Below, one piece after another: positions 1-7,734 of a stretch of DNA of 8,171 nucleotides. The DNA comes from Candidatus Kapaibacterium sp. Lineage in GTDB: Bacteria; Bacteroidota; Ignavibacteria; Kapaibacteriales; Kapaibacteriaceae. Both the position numbers and the translations under genes were made by a program. Positions within the stretch are counted from its first letter, which is position 1, and the number at the start of each line of letters is the position of its first letter. The notes beneath the pieces are model-generated. The model did not search any database. It had not been told where the DNA came from and saw only the letters and a program-made list of their open reading frames with translations. The stretch spans positions 1 through 8,171 of the forward strand of contig JAURNF010000134.1 in assembly GCA_030830285.1 (NCBI GenBank). Direction: 5' to 3'.

Positions 1-1191
1 ATGGATCTTGGAGCGTTCTCCATCCTCGTTGCCGTGAATACGTGGATCATGATCGTATCGGATGGATCAGCGCTTGCCGGTGTGATTCAATTCGGCGTTG
101 ATACCAATGAGCGACGTCGCGTAAATGCAATGGCGCTGCTGATTCATGTGATTATCGTAGGCGTTGCAACCTTCGGTGTGTATCTGGCCGGCCACCCGCT
201 GGCCGATATGGTGGGTGACTACCGTTTGGGTCGTGTGGCTGACATTTTGCCGCTCTATGCGCTTGTCACCATCCCGCGCATGTTCTGCTTGAAGCTGATC
301 TACCGCGACATGCGCATGAAGGACTTGTTCGTAGCCGATGCCATTTGGTTCGGAGTGCGCACGGCGCTCACGTGGTGGTTTATCACCAACGGCACGCTAA
401 CATCGTTCGATAGCCTCGTGATGATCGACATCGTTGGCATGGGAGCAAGTTCGCTCGCAACGATTGTGCTCACGCGGAAAGAGCTGGTGTTTGGCTGGAG
501 CGGAGGAATTTCCTTGGGCACGTATTTGCGCTATGGTGTGCCATTGGCAATGGCGACGGCGTTGAACTCTGCGCCACGTCAGCTCGACAATCTTGCAATT
601 GGTGTGTTTTTCGGTACAGGCGTCGCTGGTGCGTTCACGCCTGCCAAGAATCTCTACCGCGTGTTCGAGCAGGCGTTTGATGCTGTGAGCACGTTGTTGT
701 ATCCCGCAGCCGTGCGGATGTATGCCCAGCGGCGAATGGAGGACATGCAGGTGCTGATAACGAAGGCAATCAGTGTTACGCTCATCCCCACCATTATCGC
801 AATCATTGCACTTGAACTTGGTCTGAGCAACATCATTACCGTTGTGCTGGGTCCGACGTATGCCGATGCAATCGCACACTTCAACGTGCTGATTCTTGCT
901 GGACTCGGGATGCCGTTCTTGCTGATGAACTCCATCATCGCAGCAATGGGACAGAGCATGGCCATCGTGAAGTACTCTGCGCTGGGTCTAATCGCTGGTG
1001 CCTGTGCCTTCATGTTCGTCGTGCTGATGGATCAACCGCTGCTTGTTGGTGTAGCGCTTGTGACAAACACGTTGGTCATGGGCGCACTCAGTGTAGCACA
1101 CGTGCGACGTGAAATCCATTTTCCGATCCGTGCCGTGGCGCGCGTGATTGATGATGTACGACATGTAATTCTTCGGAAGAGGGGGTCGTAA
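1..1191 (+). CDS. Polysaccharide/oligosaccharide flippase, MOP superfamily (Wzx/RfbX-like), 5'-truncated
   Basis: This integral membrane protein probably flips lipid-linked sugar units across the inner membrane for surface polysaccharide assembly. The visible 396 residues are mostly hydrophobic, with about ten or more membrane segments (for example residues 5-27, 42-64, 259-281, 293-315 and 345-367). Two family-like stretches are visible. Residues 193-218 (RQLDN, then GVFFGTGVAGAF) match the segment before the middle helices of Wzx-type flippases. Residues 282-306 (LGP.YADA, then LILAGLGMPF) match the later 'fG..y..a...l..L' region. The first residues (DLGAFSILVAV) resemble the loop and second helix of family members, so roughly 40 N-terminal residues, including helix 1, probably lie upstream. 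The ATG at position 1 is then an internal Met. The tail is basic (LRKRGS), as expected for a cytoplasmic end. The stop overlaps the next start by one base. Substrate cannot be told; MurJ is a less likely alternative. Confidence 0.8.
   Translation: MDLGAFSILVAVNTWIMIVSDGSALAGVIQFGVDTNERRRVNAMALLIHVIIVGVATFGVYLAGHPLADMVGDYRLGRVADILPLYALVTIPRMFCLKLIYRDMRMKDLFVADAIWFGVRTALTWWFITNGTLTSFDSLVMIDIVGMGASSLATIVLTRKELVFGWSGGISLGTYLRYGVPLAMATALNSAPRQLDNLAIGVFFGTGVAGAFTPAKNLYRVFEQAFDAVSTLLYPAAVRMYAQRRMEDMQVLITKAISVTLIPTIIAIIALELGLSNIITVVLGPTYADAIAHFNVLILAGLGMPFLLMNSIIAAMGQSMAIVKYSALGLIAGACAFMFVVLMDQPLLVGVALVTNTLVMGALSVAHVRREIHFPIRAVARVIDDVRHVILRKRGS
1179..1185 (+). promoter_or_regulatory. Shine-Dalgarno-like purine run for the FtsX gene
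   Basis: GAGGGGG lies 5 nt before the ATG at 1191 (8 nt if GAGG at 1179-1182 is the pairing core), inside the end of the flippase gene. It supports 1191 over the in-frame Met codon at 1224 as the start. Confidence 0.5.
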
Positions 1192-2060
1192 TGTGGTTCC
1201 ATTTCCAGGCGGCTGGACGTCTCATGTCGCGTCGCAAGGGTCCAGTTGTCCGAATGATTGTTGTTGCCCTTGTCGCTTCGGCATGGTGCATTGCCGGAGC
1301 AATGTGGGCACTCGGCACGTGGCGTGAAGCAAATGATCGTGCTTCGGCGATGACGATTGACGTGATGTGCGACGACTATCTATCGCCTGTGGGTGTGAAG
1401 AACCTCGCGGCAACAATTGCGCGCAAACCCGGCGTCGTGGAAGCCACTGTGCAGTCGAGCGATGCCGTGTGGAAGGAGTTTGCAACCGAGCTCCGGATTG
1501 CTGATCAAGATCTCCGAGGTGTAGCTGAACTTCCGACGCTCATTCGCGTGCGTCTGTCGCCAGAGCTCGTAACGCAGCACGACGTGGAGCGTGTCGTTGC
1601 GGAGCTTCGTCAAGGATCGATGCGTGCGATAGCATCTATCACGTGGCCACGCACATATGTCGTGATGGTTGAAGAACTCCGTCGAACGCTGATGGTATTC
1701 GGTGGTGCAGCAGGGATATTGAGTTTCGTTCTCTTCGGCGTGGGCGTTGCCTACGCGTTCAAAGCAGAAGTACATCGTGCTGGTTCAGACCTGCGTGTTG
1801 CCGAGCTTCTCGGTGCGCCGATGCGATGGATCGCAGCACCGCACACAATTGTAGGACTACTTGCAGGGGCTCTTGGAATACTGATTAGCGTAGGTGCTGT
1901 CGTGAGTATCCATTCCTATGCACGTCACCTTGCATCGTGGGTCGGTCGTGTAACCACGCAAGAGATACTTCTCGCGTCAGCGAGCATGGCTTGTATCGGA
2001 GCATTCATAAGCTGGGGCCAGTCACTCCTCGCAGTCCGTGAGGCCATGCGCCAGAGATGA
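1191..2060 (+). CDS. ftsX: FtsX-type cell division permease
   Basis: FtsX is the membrane half of the FtsEX complex, which uses ATP hydrolysis by FtsE to switch on periplasmic peptidoglycan hydrolases at the division site. The 289-residue length and four-helix layout fit the family. A short cytoplasmic N-terminus is followed by TM1 (about residues 20-42), a periplasmic domain (about 43-165), then TM2 (168-190), TM3 (217-240) and TM4 (257-281). The periplasmic domain contains the FtsX-type segment LPTLIRVRLSP (114-124). The loop after TM2 carries RVAELLGAPMRWI (202-214), matching the 'V..L.GA....I' signature that separates FtsX from other permeases. The start overlaps the flippase stop by one base (TAATG) and the end overlaps the next gene by four (ATGA), so translation is probably coupled. 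FtsE is not adjacent, unlike the common ftsE-ftsX pair, so the ATPase must be encoded elsewhere. Sequence conservation is modest, as is normal for FtsX. Confidence 0.85.
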   Translation: MWFHFQAAGRLMSRRKGPVVRMIVVALVASAWCIAGAMWALGTWREANDRASAMTIDVMCDDYLSPVGVKNLAATIARKPGVVEATVQSSDAVWKEFATELRIADQDLRGVAELPTLIRVRLSPELVTQHDVERVVAELRQGSMRAIASITWPRTYVVMVEELRRTLMVFGGAAGILSFVLFGVGVAYAFKAEVHRAGSDLRVAELLGAPMRWIAAPHTIVGLLAGALGILISVGAVVSIHSYARHLASWVGRVTTQEILLASASMACIGAFISWGQSLLAVREAMRQR

Positions 2061-3139
2061 CGATCCTCGATCGATATGTTCTCAAACAGTTTGTGAGCTC
2101 TGTAGCGTTCGCACTCATGGCTTTGTGTGCGATCTTCATCGTTATCGATCTTCTAGAGCACCTCGGAACGTTCCTTGACCATAAGATGCCGTTGCAGACG
2201 CTTGGTATGTACTACCTCGCCATGCTTCCATATCTCTGCGAGGTGCTGGATCCTGTAGCGCTCATGCTCGGTGGACTCTTTGCCGTTGGTAGGTTGAGTT
2301 CCAGCAGTGAGATAACAGCGATGCGTTCAAGTGGACAGCATCCACTGCGTTTTCTGATGCCGTTTCTGGTCGTTGCGCTTCTTGCGAGCGGAGCGCAGCT
2401 ATACTTCAATGGGTGGGTCGCTCCTCGCGCAGCCACCCTACGACTTGATATCGAACGGGAGTACCTTGGTAGCACCGAGGGCCGAAGCTCGCTGAATGAC
2501 CTGCACTTCCGTGAATCTCCGTCACGGAACATCTCGATGCGTAGGTACGATGCTGAAGCACGCATAGCCTTCGGCGTGTCGATTGAGGAGTTTGGATCTG
2601 CCGTGCAACCACGTCTGCAGTGGCGCATTGATGCTGATACCATGCGTTGGGATGATGCACGCAAGCAGTGGATGTTGCCAACGGGTCTGCGTCGTACCAG
2701 GCTCACCGATCATGTTGATGTTGAGACGATCCGAAATCAGCCCGTTGAATTCTCTGTTCGGCACGACCAGATCGTGCGTCTGCAGCTCAATACCGACGAA
2801 ATGACGTTCACGGAGCTAGAACAGAACATCGGGACACTGCGCAAAGGGGGCAAGGACACCCGCCGACAGGAGATTGATCTCTCGGGGCAATGGGCGTTCC
2901 CATTCGTCAACCTCGTTGTTGTAATGATCTCGATCCCATTTGCCGCCGTACGTCGAAGGGGTGGCATGGCGGTGAACATTGCGGCGGCGATGATCCTCGC
3001 AATTACCTACATTGCGTTCACAAAAGTTAGTCAAGCTGTCGGAGCTGTGATCGACGTCCCTGTCGATGTTGTTGGCTGGGGTGCCAACGTCATCTTTGCT
3101 CTGGTTGGGGTGATCGTCGTGTTCCGTACGCGTTTCTGA
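2057..3139 (+). CDS. LptF/LptG family lipopolysaccharide export permease (YjgP/YjgQ)
   Basis: This is a transmembrane subunit of the LptB2FG transporter, which extracts LPS from the inner membrane and passes it to the periplasmic Lpt bridge. The 360-residue length and layout fit: TM1 about 11-33, TM2 52-78, TM3 98-118, a large soluble periplasmic part about 120-275 (the beta-jellyroll in known structures), then TM4 278-296, TM5 303-323 and TM6 338-357. Family-like motifs are the N-terminal LDRYVLKQF (4-12), the coupling-helix region GRLSSSSEITAMRSSG (78-93; family pattern GRL..dsEi.alr.aG) and RRRGGMAVNI after TM4 (299-308). LptF and LptG are close paralogues and I cannot tell which this is; no second copy, LptB or LptC is in the window. 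The start overlaps the ftsX stop (ATGA), suggesting coupled translation; GAGG at 2040-2043 is rather far away for a good ribosome site. Confidence 0.88.
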   Translation: MTILDRYVLKQFVSSVAFALMALCAIFIVIDLLEHLGTFLDHKMPLQTLGMYYLAMLPYLCEVLDPVALMLGGLFAVGRLSSSSEITAMRSSGQHPLRFLMPFLVVALLASGAQLYFNGWVAPRAATLRLDIEREYLGSTEGRSSLNDLHFRESPSRNISMRRYDAEARIAFGVSIEEFGSAVQPRLQWRIDADTMRWDDARKQWMLPTGLRRTRLTDHVDVETIRNQPVEFSVRHDQIVRLQLNTDEMTFTELEQNIGTLRKGGKDTRRQEIDLSGQWAFPFVNLVVVMISIPFAAVRRRGGMAVNIAAAMILAITYIAFTKVSQAVGAVIDVPVDVVGWGANVIFALVGVIVVFRTRF

Positions 3140-3151
3140 GTGCATGACCAC

Positions 3152-3155
3152 GGAG
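3152..3155 (+). promoter_or_regulatory. Shine-Dalgarno site of the FG-GAP/ASPIC gene
   Basis: GGAG sits 7 nt before the ATG at 3163, in the 23-nt gap after the LptF/G stop. It selects 3163 over the out-of-frame ATG at 3144. The gap shows no hairpin-plus-T-run terminator and is too short for a clear promoter. Confidence 0.55.
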
Positions 3156-3162
3156 ACGGGCT

Positions 3163-6100
3163 ATGAGCGTAGTTGCTCTCATGTTTATAGTGATGTTGTG
3201 CCTCTCGGTGCGAGTGCCGGCACAAACATTTCAGCAAATGTCGGCGTTGCGATCAGGTATCACCTTCCGCAACGACATCGTCGAATCTGATACGTTTAAC
3301 GTCCTCGCAGACTTCTACGCATATAATGGCGGTGGCGTGGGTGTCGGCGACCTCAACGGTGACGGCTATCAAGACCTAGTCTTCACGTCAACACAGAATG
3401 GCGTAGGGACGTACATCAGTAATGGCGACCTCACGTATCGCGATGTATCGCAGACATGTGGCATTCGCCTTGACGACGCGAGTGTGAACACCGGGGTCCT
3501 CATTGCGGACCTCAACGGCGATGGATATCTCGACGTGTATGTATGCCGGCGCTACCTCGCTAACCGACTATTTGTCAATGACGGTAAGGGACGGTTCAGC
3601 GACGTCTCGCAATCATCTGCCTTGTCATTTCGCGGATTCTCGTCACAGGCCGCAGTGGTTGATTACGATCGGGACGGTGATCTCGACGTCTTCGTAGTCA
3701 ACAGTGGCGAGCCGCGGCGTAAAGGCTATCTAAATCCTGGGCTTTGCGACAAGCTGTTTCGTAACGATGGCAATGGTGTATTCGTTGACGTCACAACGGC
3801 AGCTGGGATTCGTGATAAGGGCTACGGTCTGAGTGCCAGCATCGGGGATCTCAATAACGATGGTTGGCCGGACATCGTCGTTACGAATGATTTCGAAGAG
3901 CGGGATGCGCTGTATTTGAACAAGCAGGATGGCACATTCGCTGATTCAGCGCAGCGGGCGATGGCGAATATGTCGTGGGCATCAATGGGCAGTGATATTG
4001 GCGACGTCAACGATGATGGATTGCTTGATATCATCACGGTGGACATGCTTCCGAAAGACAACTACCGTCGCCAAACCCAACTCGGTGGAATGTCGATCTA
4101 CGGTCCGTTCTTCGACTCCCTGCAGCGCGTTCATAATGCACTCCACCTCAATCGAGGTAATGGCCGCTTCTCGAATATCTGCTATCAAGCAGGAATTGCT
4201 GCCACCGATTGGAGCTGGTCAGTGCTGATGGGAGATGTTGATCTTGATGGCCGACTTGACATGTTCATGACGAACGGAACCAAGCGCGACATTGGCGATC
4301 AGGATTATTCGTACAATCTGTTTGCTGGCGCAGAGCCGATGCGATCGGACGCGTACAAATCGATGCCTCGTAGTCAGCTGTCAAATTTTCTGTTTCGAAA
4401 TACTACTGGACTTCGATTTACCGACGTGACAATGTCGTCGGGACTTGTTGATCCACAGGTGTCGAACGGTGCGGCGATGGTTGATCTCGACAACGATGGC
4501 GATATCGACATCGTTGTGAACAACACCGACACCGTGCCATCGATCTACATTAATCGTACCATCGAAGCGCGTGGAGCGGCGGCACGTTGGGTAGGTATTG
4601 CTCTTCGTGGAACAGCGGGAAATATGTATGGCGTTGGTGCCCGTGTTACACTCCATGCAGGAGCCAGAACGTTTACACGCGAGGTGACCGCATCGAGAGG
4701 ATTTCACTCCACATCCGACATGCGGATTGTATTTGGATTAGGAACAGTAGCTGCGATTGACTCATGCGTTGTGCGTTGGCCAACGGGCGTTACGTCCACG
4801 CACACGACGGTCCCACTTAATTCATACACGACACTCCAAATTCCAACGACTGCAATTGCATGGAAGGCTGAAGATCTCAATCGCGAGTTCATGTCGAAGC
4901 GTCGTCGCGCAAGCATTCCGTTCTTCCACAAAGAGAACGCCTACGATGATTTTAAGCGTGAGCGTTTGTTGCCGTATCGTTTCTCGAAGGACGGGCCAGG
5001 TGTTGCTGTGGGAGATGTTAACGGCGACGGCATGGCTGATGTGGTGTTGACAGGAGCGAAGTACCAGGGGAGTGCGGTATTCCTTCAGCAGCGTGATGAA
5101 ACATTCATCCCGTGGCAGTGTGGTATCAATGACGTGACTGATGCAGAAGACGTTGATGCTTCGCTCGTCGATATTGACGGCGATAAAGATCTCGATCTCG
5201 TGATCGTTACTGGTGGCAACGAGTTTTCGCCGAATGATCCTGAGTTGGAGGATCGCCTCTACCGCAATGACGGGAAGGGGACCTTCACGCGCATACCAAA
5301 CGGTCTGTCGGCCGGGAATCATAGCGGCTCGTGTGTCGTGCCAGCCGATTATGATGGCGACGGAGATATTGATCTCTTCATTGGTGGACGCTGTGTGCCT
5401 GGGAAGTTCCCAGCGGCAGCGCGCTCGGTGTTGTATCGGAACGATAAGGGCACATACACCGATGTCACCGACAAGATTGCCCCGGGATTATCACGATGTG
5501 GTCTTACGTCGCAGGCAGTGTGGGTAGACATCGACAAGGACAAGGACCTCGATTTGGTCGTGGTGGGTCAGTGGATGACGCCTCGCGTTTGGCGCAACAC
5601 CAAGGGTATGTTTTCCGAGGTTACCACGTCAGTCGGCTTTGACGGACAAGAGGGGTGGTGGCTATCTGTTGCAGCAGCCGACGTCGATAATGACGGCGAC
5701 ATGGATCTTGTTGCAGGGAACATTGGGCTTAACGCGAAGTTCACTCCAGAGCCAGGCAAGCCCATCATCTGCTACATCAGTGATTTCGACGAAAACGGTT
5801 CTCTCGATCATCTCGTGACGTACGATGTTGATGGTCGGCGCATGCCAACGCGTGGACGAACCACGATCCTCGCACACATGCCAACTCTGACGCGGAAGTA
5901 CAACACGTTTTCGCAGTTCGCTAACGCTGATATCGACGACGTGATTGCGCCGGCAGTGAAAGACACCGCGCAACAGCTTGTTGCGAGGACATTTGCGTCG
6001 ACTGTGTTCCTGAATACAGATGGACGCTTTGTGGCCCAGCCACTCCCAGATATGGCACAATTGGCACCAGTAATGGCCGTGCTTCCCCGTGATCTTGATG

Positions 6101-6387
6101 GCGATGGGGATCAGGACCTAGTTGTTGCGGGGAATGCCAAGACGCAAGACGGTGACATTATCGGATACGATGCTGGCATGGGTCTGGTACTGAGGAACGA
6201 TCGTCGTGGATTATTTACACCGATTGAACCATGGCAGTCGGGTTTCTCTGCACCCCATGATTCACGACGCATGGCCGTGCTGCCTGTGCCAGGGAAGCAT
6301 GATTTGCTCGTGCTGACCGTGAACGGACGCTCACCTCGGGTCTTCGATTTGCAGGCCTTCCCAATGCAGACGAAATCGTCTCGATAA
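3163..6387 (+). CDS. Secreted double-propeller FG-GAP/VCBS repeat protein with ASPIC/UnbV domain (CRTAC1-like)
   Basis: This large exported protein has no known enzymatic role; relatives are thought to act as surface or periplasmic binding or scaffold proteins. A signal peptide is visible (hydrophobic residues 3-16, likely cleavage after VPA at 18-20); there is no lipobox Cys. The mature protein opens with the family-like segment SGITFRND then YNGGGVGVGDLNGDG (31-68). Calcium-type loops of the D.[DN].DG...D kind start at residues 63, 116, 167, 229, 281, 358 and 441. An ASPIC/UnbV domain follows (about 485-557, with ASRGFHS and VVRWPTG). A linker holds FFHKEN and LLPYRFSKDGPG. A second set of loops starts at 618, 670, 729, 789, 840, 874 and 977. 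Seven loops on each side suggests two seven-bladed beta-propellers, which is an inference. Length of about 1,100 residues is usual for this two-part family in Bacteroidota-type genomes. The haloperoxidase-like gene follows after 27 nt. Confidence 0.9.
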   Translation: MSVVALMFIVMLCLSVRVPAQTFQQMSALRSGITFRNDIVESDTFNVLADFYAYNGGGVGVGDLNGDGYQDLVFTSTQNGVGTYISNGDLTYRDVSQTCGIRLDDASVNTGVLIADLNGDGYLDVYVCRRYLANRLFVNDGKGRFSDVSQSSALSFRGFSSQAAVVDYDRDGDLDVFVVNSGEPRRKGYLNPGLCDKLFRNDGNGVFVDVTTAAGIRDKGYGLSASIGDLNNDGWPDIVVTNDFEERDALYLNKQDGTFADSAQRAMANMSWASMGSDIGDVNDDGLLDIITVDMLPKDNYRRQTQLGGMSIYGPFFDSLQRVHNALHLNRGNGRFSNICYQAGIAATDWSWSVLMGDVDLDGRLDMFMTNGTKRDIGDQDYSYNLFAGAEPMRSDAYKSMPRSQLSNFLFRNTTGLRFTDVTMSSGLVDPQVSNGAAMVDLDNDGDIDIVVNNTDTVPSIYINRTIEARGAAARWVGIALRGTAGNMYGVGARVTLHAGARTFTREVTASRGFHSTSDMRIVFGLGTVAAIDSCVVRWPTGVTSTHTTVPLNSYTTLQIPTTAIAWKAEDLNREFMSKRRRASIPFFHKENAYDDFKRERLLPYRFSKDGPGVAVGDVNGDGMADVVLTGAKYQGSAVFLQQRDETFIPWQCGINDVTDAEDVDASLVDIDGDKDLDLVIVTGGNEFSPNDPELEDRLYRNDGKGTFTRIPNGLSAGNHSGSCVVPADYDGDGDIDLFIGGRCVPGKFPAAARSVLYRNDKGTYTDVTDKIAPGLSRCGLTSQAVWVDIDKDKDLDLVVVGQWMTPRVWRNTKGMFSEVTTSVGFDGQEGWWLSVAAADVDNDGDMDLVAGNIGLNAKFTPEPGKPIICYISDFDENGSLDHLVTYDVDGRRMPTRGRTTILAHMPTLTRKYNTFSQFANADIDDVIAPAVKDTAQQLVARTFASTVFLNTDGRFVAQPLPDMAQLAPVMAVLPRDLDGDGDQDLVVAGNAKTQDGDIIGYDAGMGLVLRNDRRGLFTPIEPWQSGFSAPHDSRRMAVLPVPGKHDLLVLTVNGRSPRVFDLQAFPMQTKSSR
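3349..4509 (+). repeat. First block of seven FG-GAP/VCBS repeat loops (coding)
   Basis: Seven Asp/Asn-rich loops (residues 63-449 of the 1074-residue protein) are spaced 51-83 residues apart. The first two share a near-identical 22-nt DNA core (at 3349 and 3508) with three differences, all at third codon positions. The repetition is therefore kept by selection on protein, not by recent DNA duplication. All seven loops keep the Gly at loop position 6 (NGDG, NGDG, DRDG, NNDG, NDDG, DLDG, DNDG). Confidence 0.8.
4615..4833 (+). other. ASPIC/UnbV domain coding segment
   Basis: Residues about 485-557 read as an ASPIC/UnbV domain. GVGARVTLHAG is followed by REVTASRGFHS, FGLG and VVRWPTGVTS, the conserved order of this domain, which in CRTAC1-type proteins follows a run of FG-GAP repeats. 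Its molecular role is not established. Here it sits in the middle of the protein, between the two loop blocks, rather than at the C-terminus as in short CRTAC1 proteins. Confidence 0.8.
5014..6117 (+). repeat. Second block of seven FG-GAP/VCBS repeat loops (coding)
   Basis: Seven more loops (residues 618-985) follow the ASPIC/UnbV domain. Spacing is about 51-60 residues for the first five, then 34 and 103. Loops at 670 and 789 have Lys instead of Gly at position 6 (DIDGDKDLD and DIDKDKDLD), and the loop at 874 is the weaker DFDENGSLD. This block is more divergent than the first, so it may bind metal differently or pack as an irregular propeller. Confidence 0.7.
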
Positions 6388-6414
6388 ATTCAGACCAGTA
6401 CGTCCGCTTTTTCT

Positions 6415-7728
6415 ATGTTTGTGTTCATGAAGGCACTCTCAATCATCCTTGCGTTTCTTGTGCTTGTTGGTTCCGCCAATGCACAGAAACTGACTGGTGC
6501 TGACATTGCGCATCAGTGGAATCGCTGCGTCATTGAAGTGATCATGGAAGACGGATTCGGTCCGCCCATCGCAGCGCGCATTCATGCATATGCAAACCTT
6601 GCTGGCTACCAGGCATCGTACCATTCCGAACAGGGGTACACGACGATGGTTGGAAAACTCAACGGGTTTACCACGTGTCCAACGCCGCAAGATGGAATCA
6701 CCTATGACTATCGTGTTGCAACTGTAGCCGCGATGCAGGTGGCGTGTAGCAAGCTGCTCTACCGCATTGGCATCTCGGATAGTCTTGCAGCGGTTCACTT
6801 CGCAGCATTGCAAGCAGAGGTCCCAAAGGACGTGTTCGACCGCTCGAAGGCGTTTGGTGTCGAGGTAGGCAAGGCCGTGAACGCATATGCCAAGGCAGAT
6901 GGCTACTCGCGCACGCAGGGCCTTCCAGATTATGAGTGGCCTCGCTGCGACTCATGTTGGATCCCAACTCCACCGAATTTTGCGAAGCCCCTTTCGCCGT
7001 ATTGCGGACAAGTTCGAACCATCGTGTTAACAGGTGCGAGTGAATTCAAGGTGCCACCGAGCATTCCATTCAGTACGTCGAAGAACACCGCCTTCTACAA
7101 GGCCGCAATGGAAGTGATGGAGGTCAAAACGAACCTCACCGATGAGCAGCGGGAAATCGCCAACTTCTGGAACGACAACCCAGTGCTGACCAACTACCAT
7201 GGTCACTTTGTGTTTAACTCGCGGCAGATTTCTCCCGGTGGACACTGGATGAACATTGCGCAGCGTGTGTTGGAAGATCAATCGGCCTCGATGGTGCGCT
7301 GCTTCGAAGTGTATTCTACGGTTGCCTTTGCGTTGTTTGATGGATTCACGGCATGTTGGGCAGAGAAGTTTCGTGGGAACCTGATTCGCCCCGTGACCTA
7401 CATCAACCAATACATCGACAAGACCTGGGAGCCGTTGCTGCAGACTCCACCATTCCCAGAGCACGCCAGCGGACACTCAACGATTACGGCAGCCGCCGCA
7501 GTGGTGCTAACGGCACATTTCGGCGACGTTGCGTTTGTTGACAGCACGGAAGTGCCATTCGGGTGGAAGCCGCGGTCGTTCAAGAATTTCAAAGAGGCGG
7601 CACAAGAGGCCTCGGTAAGTCGACTCTACGGTGGCATCCACTACCGTCGCGGCTGTGATGCCGGCAACGAGCATGGAACTATGATAGGCGAGGCAGTTGT
7701 TCGTAGGGTTCACGTTCGAACCAAGTAA
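6415..7728 (+). CDS. Secreted vanadium-dependent haloperoxidase-like / PAP2-superfamily enzyme
   Basis: This is an exported enzyme of the PAP2/vanadium haloperoxidase fold. Family members either oxidise halides with hydrogen peroxide using bound vanadate or hydrolyse phosphate esters. The signal peptide ends at ANA (21-23), giving mature Gln24. The whole vanadate/phosphate pocket is present: K318-x6-R325-P326, S352-G353-H354, and S402-R403-x5-H409, with H409 in the place of the vanadate-linking His and H354 in that of the acid-base His. W315 and F347 match, by spacing, the Trp350 and Phe397 of the Curvularia inaequalis chloroperoxidase as I recall them. Other family-like segments are WIPTPP (182-187), an acidic helix with DEQREIANFW (243-252) and GGHW (275-278). 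The first ATG (6415) has no Shine-Dalgarno; the second (6427) gives a more typical signal peptide starting Met-Lys and may be the true start. Sequence cannot separate peroxidase from phosphatase activity. It follows the FG-GAP gene by 27 nt, a pairing I recall from other Bacteroidota-type genomes. Confidence 0.88.
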   Translation: MFVFMKALSIILAFLVLVGSANAQKLTGADIAHQWNRCVIEVIMEDGFGPPIAARIHAYANLAGYQASYHSEQGYTTMVGKLNGFTTCPTPQDGITYDYRVATVAAMQVACSKLLYRIGISDSLAAVHFAALQAEVPKDVFDRSKAFGVEVGKAVNAYAKADGYSRTQGLPDYEWPRCDSCWIPTPPNFAKPLSPYCGQVRTIVLTGASEFKVPPSIPFSTSKNTAFYKAAMEVMEVKTNLTDEQREIANFWNDNPVLTNYHGHFVFNSRQISPGGHWMNIAQRVLEDQSASMVRCFEVYSTVAFALFDGFTACWAEKFRGNLIRPVTYINQYIDKTWEPLLQTPPFPEHASGHSTITAAAAVVLTAHFGDVAFVDSTEVPFGWKPRSFKNFKEAAQEASVSRLYGGIHYRRGCDAGNEHGTMIGEAVVRRVHVRTK

Positions 7729-7734
7729 CATCAC

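Noticed and set aside
397..879. Antisense open frame of 160 codons inside the flippase gene.
   Set aside because: It is rich in Cys, His and Arg in the way typical of reversed coding sequence, and the + strand frame reads as a clear multi-helix membrane protein.
2212..2706. Antisense open frame of 164 codons opposite the LptF/G gene.
   Set aside because: The + strand frame carries family motifs throughout; the antisense product is Arg/Ser-rich with no domain.
3144..3162. Alternative ATG at 3144 for the gene after LptF/G.
   Set aside because: It is out of frame with the FG-GAP protein and would not encode the signal peptide; the GGAG site is spaced for 3163.
3349..3529. Near-identical 22-nt direct DNA repeats at 3349 and 3508, considered as a mobile or variable-number repeat.
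   Set aside because: They encode matching FG-GAP loops in the same frame and differ only at third codon positions, so protein-level constraint explains them.
4822..5322. Antisense open frame of 166 codons inside the FG-GAP gene.
   Set aside because: It lies opposite a well-supported coding region, its translation shows no recognisable domain or coherent hydrophobic pattern, and its length is expected by chance opposite GC-rich codons.
6388..6414. Possible terminator or promoter in the 27-nt gap ending in a T-run.
   Set aside because: No stable inverted repeat precedes the T-run, and no recognisable -33/-7 pair of the Bacteroidota type fits in the gap.
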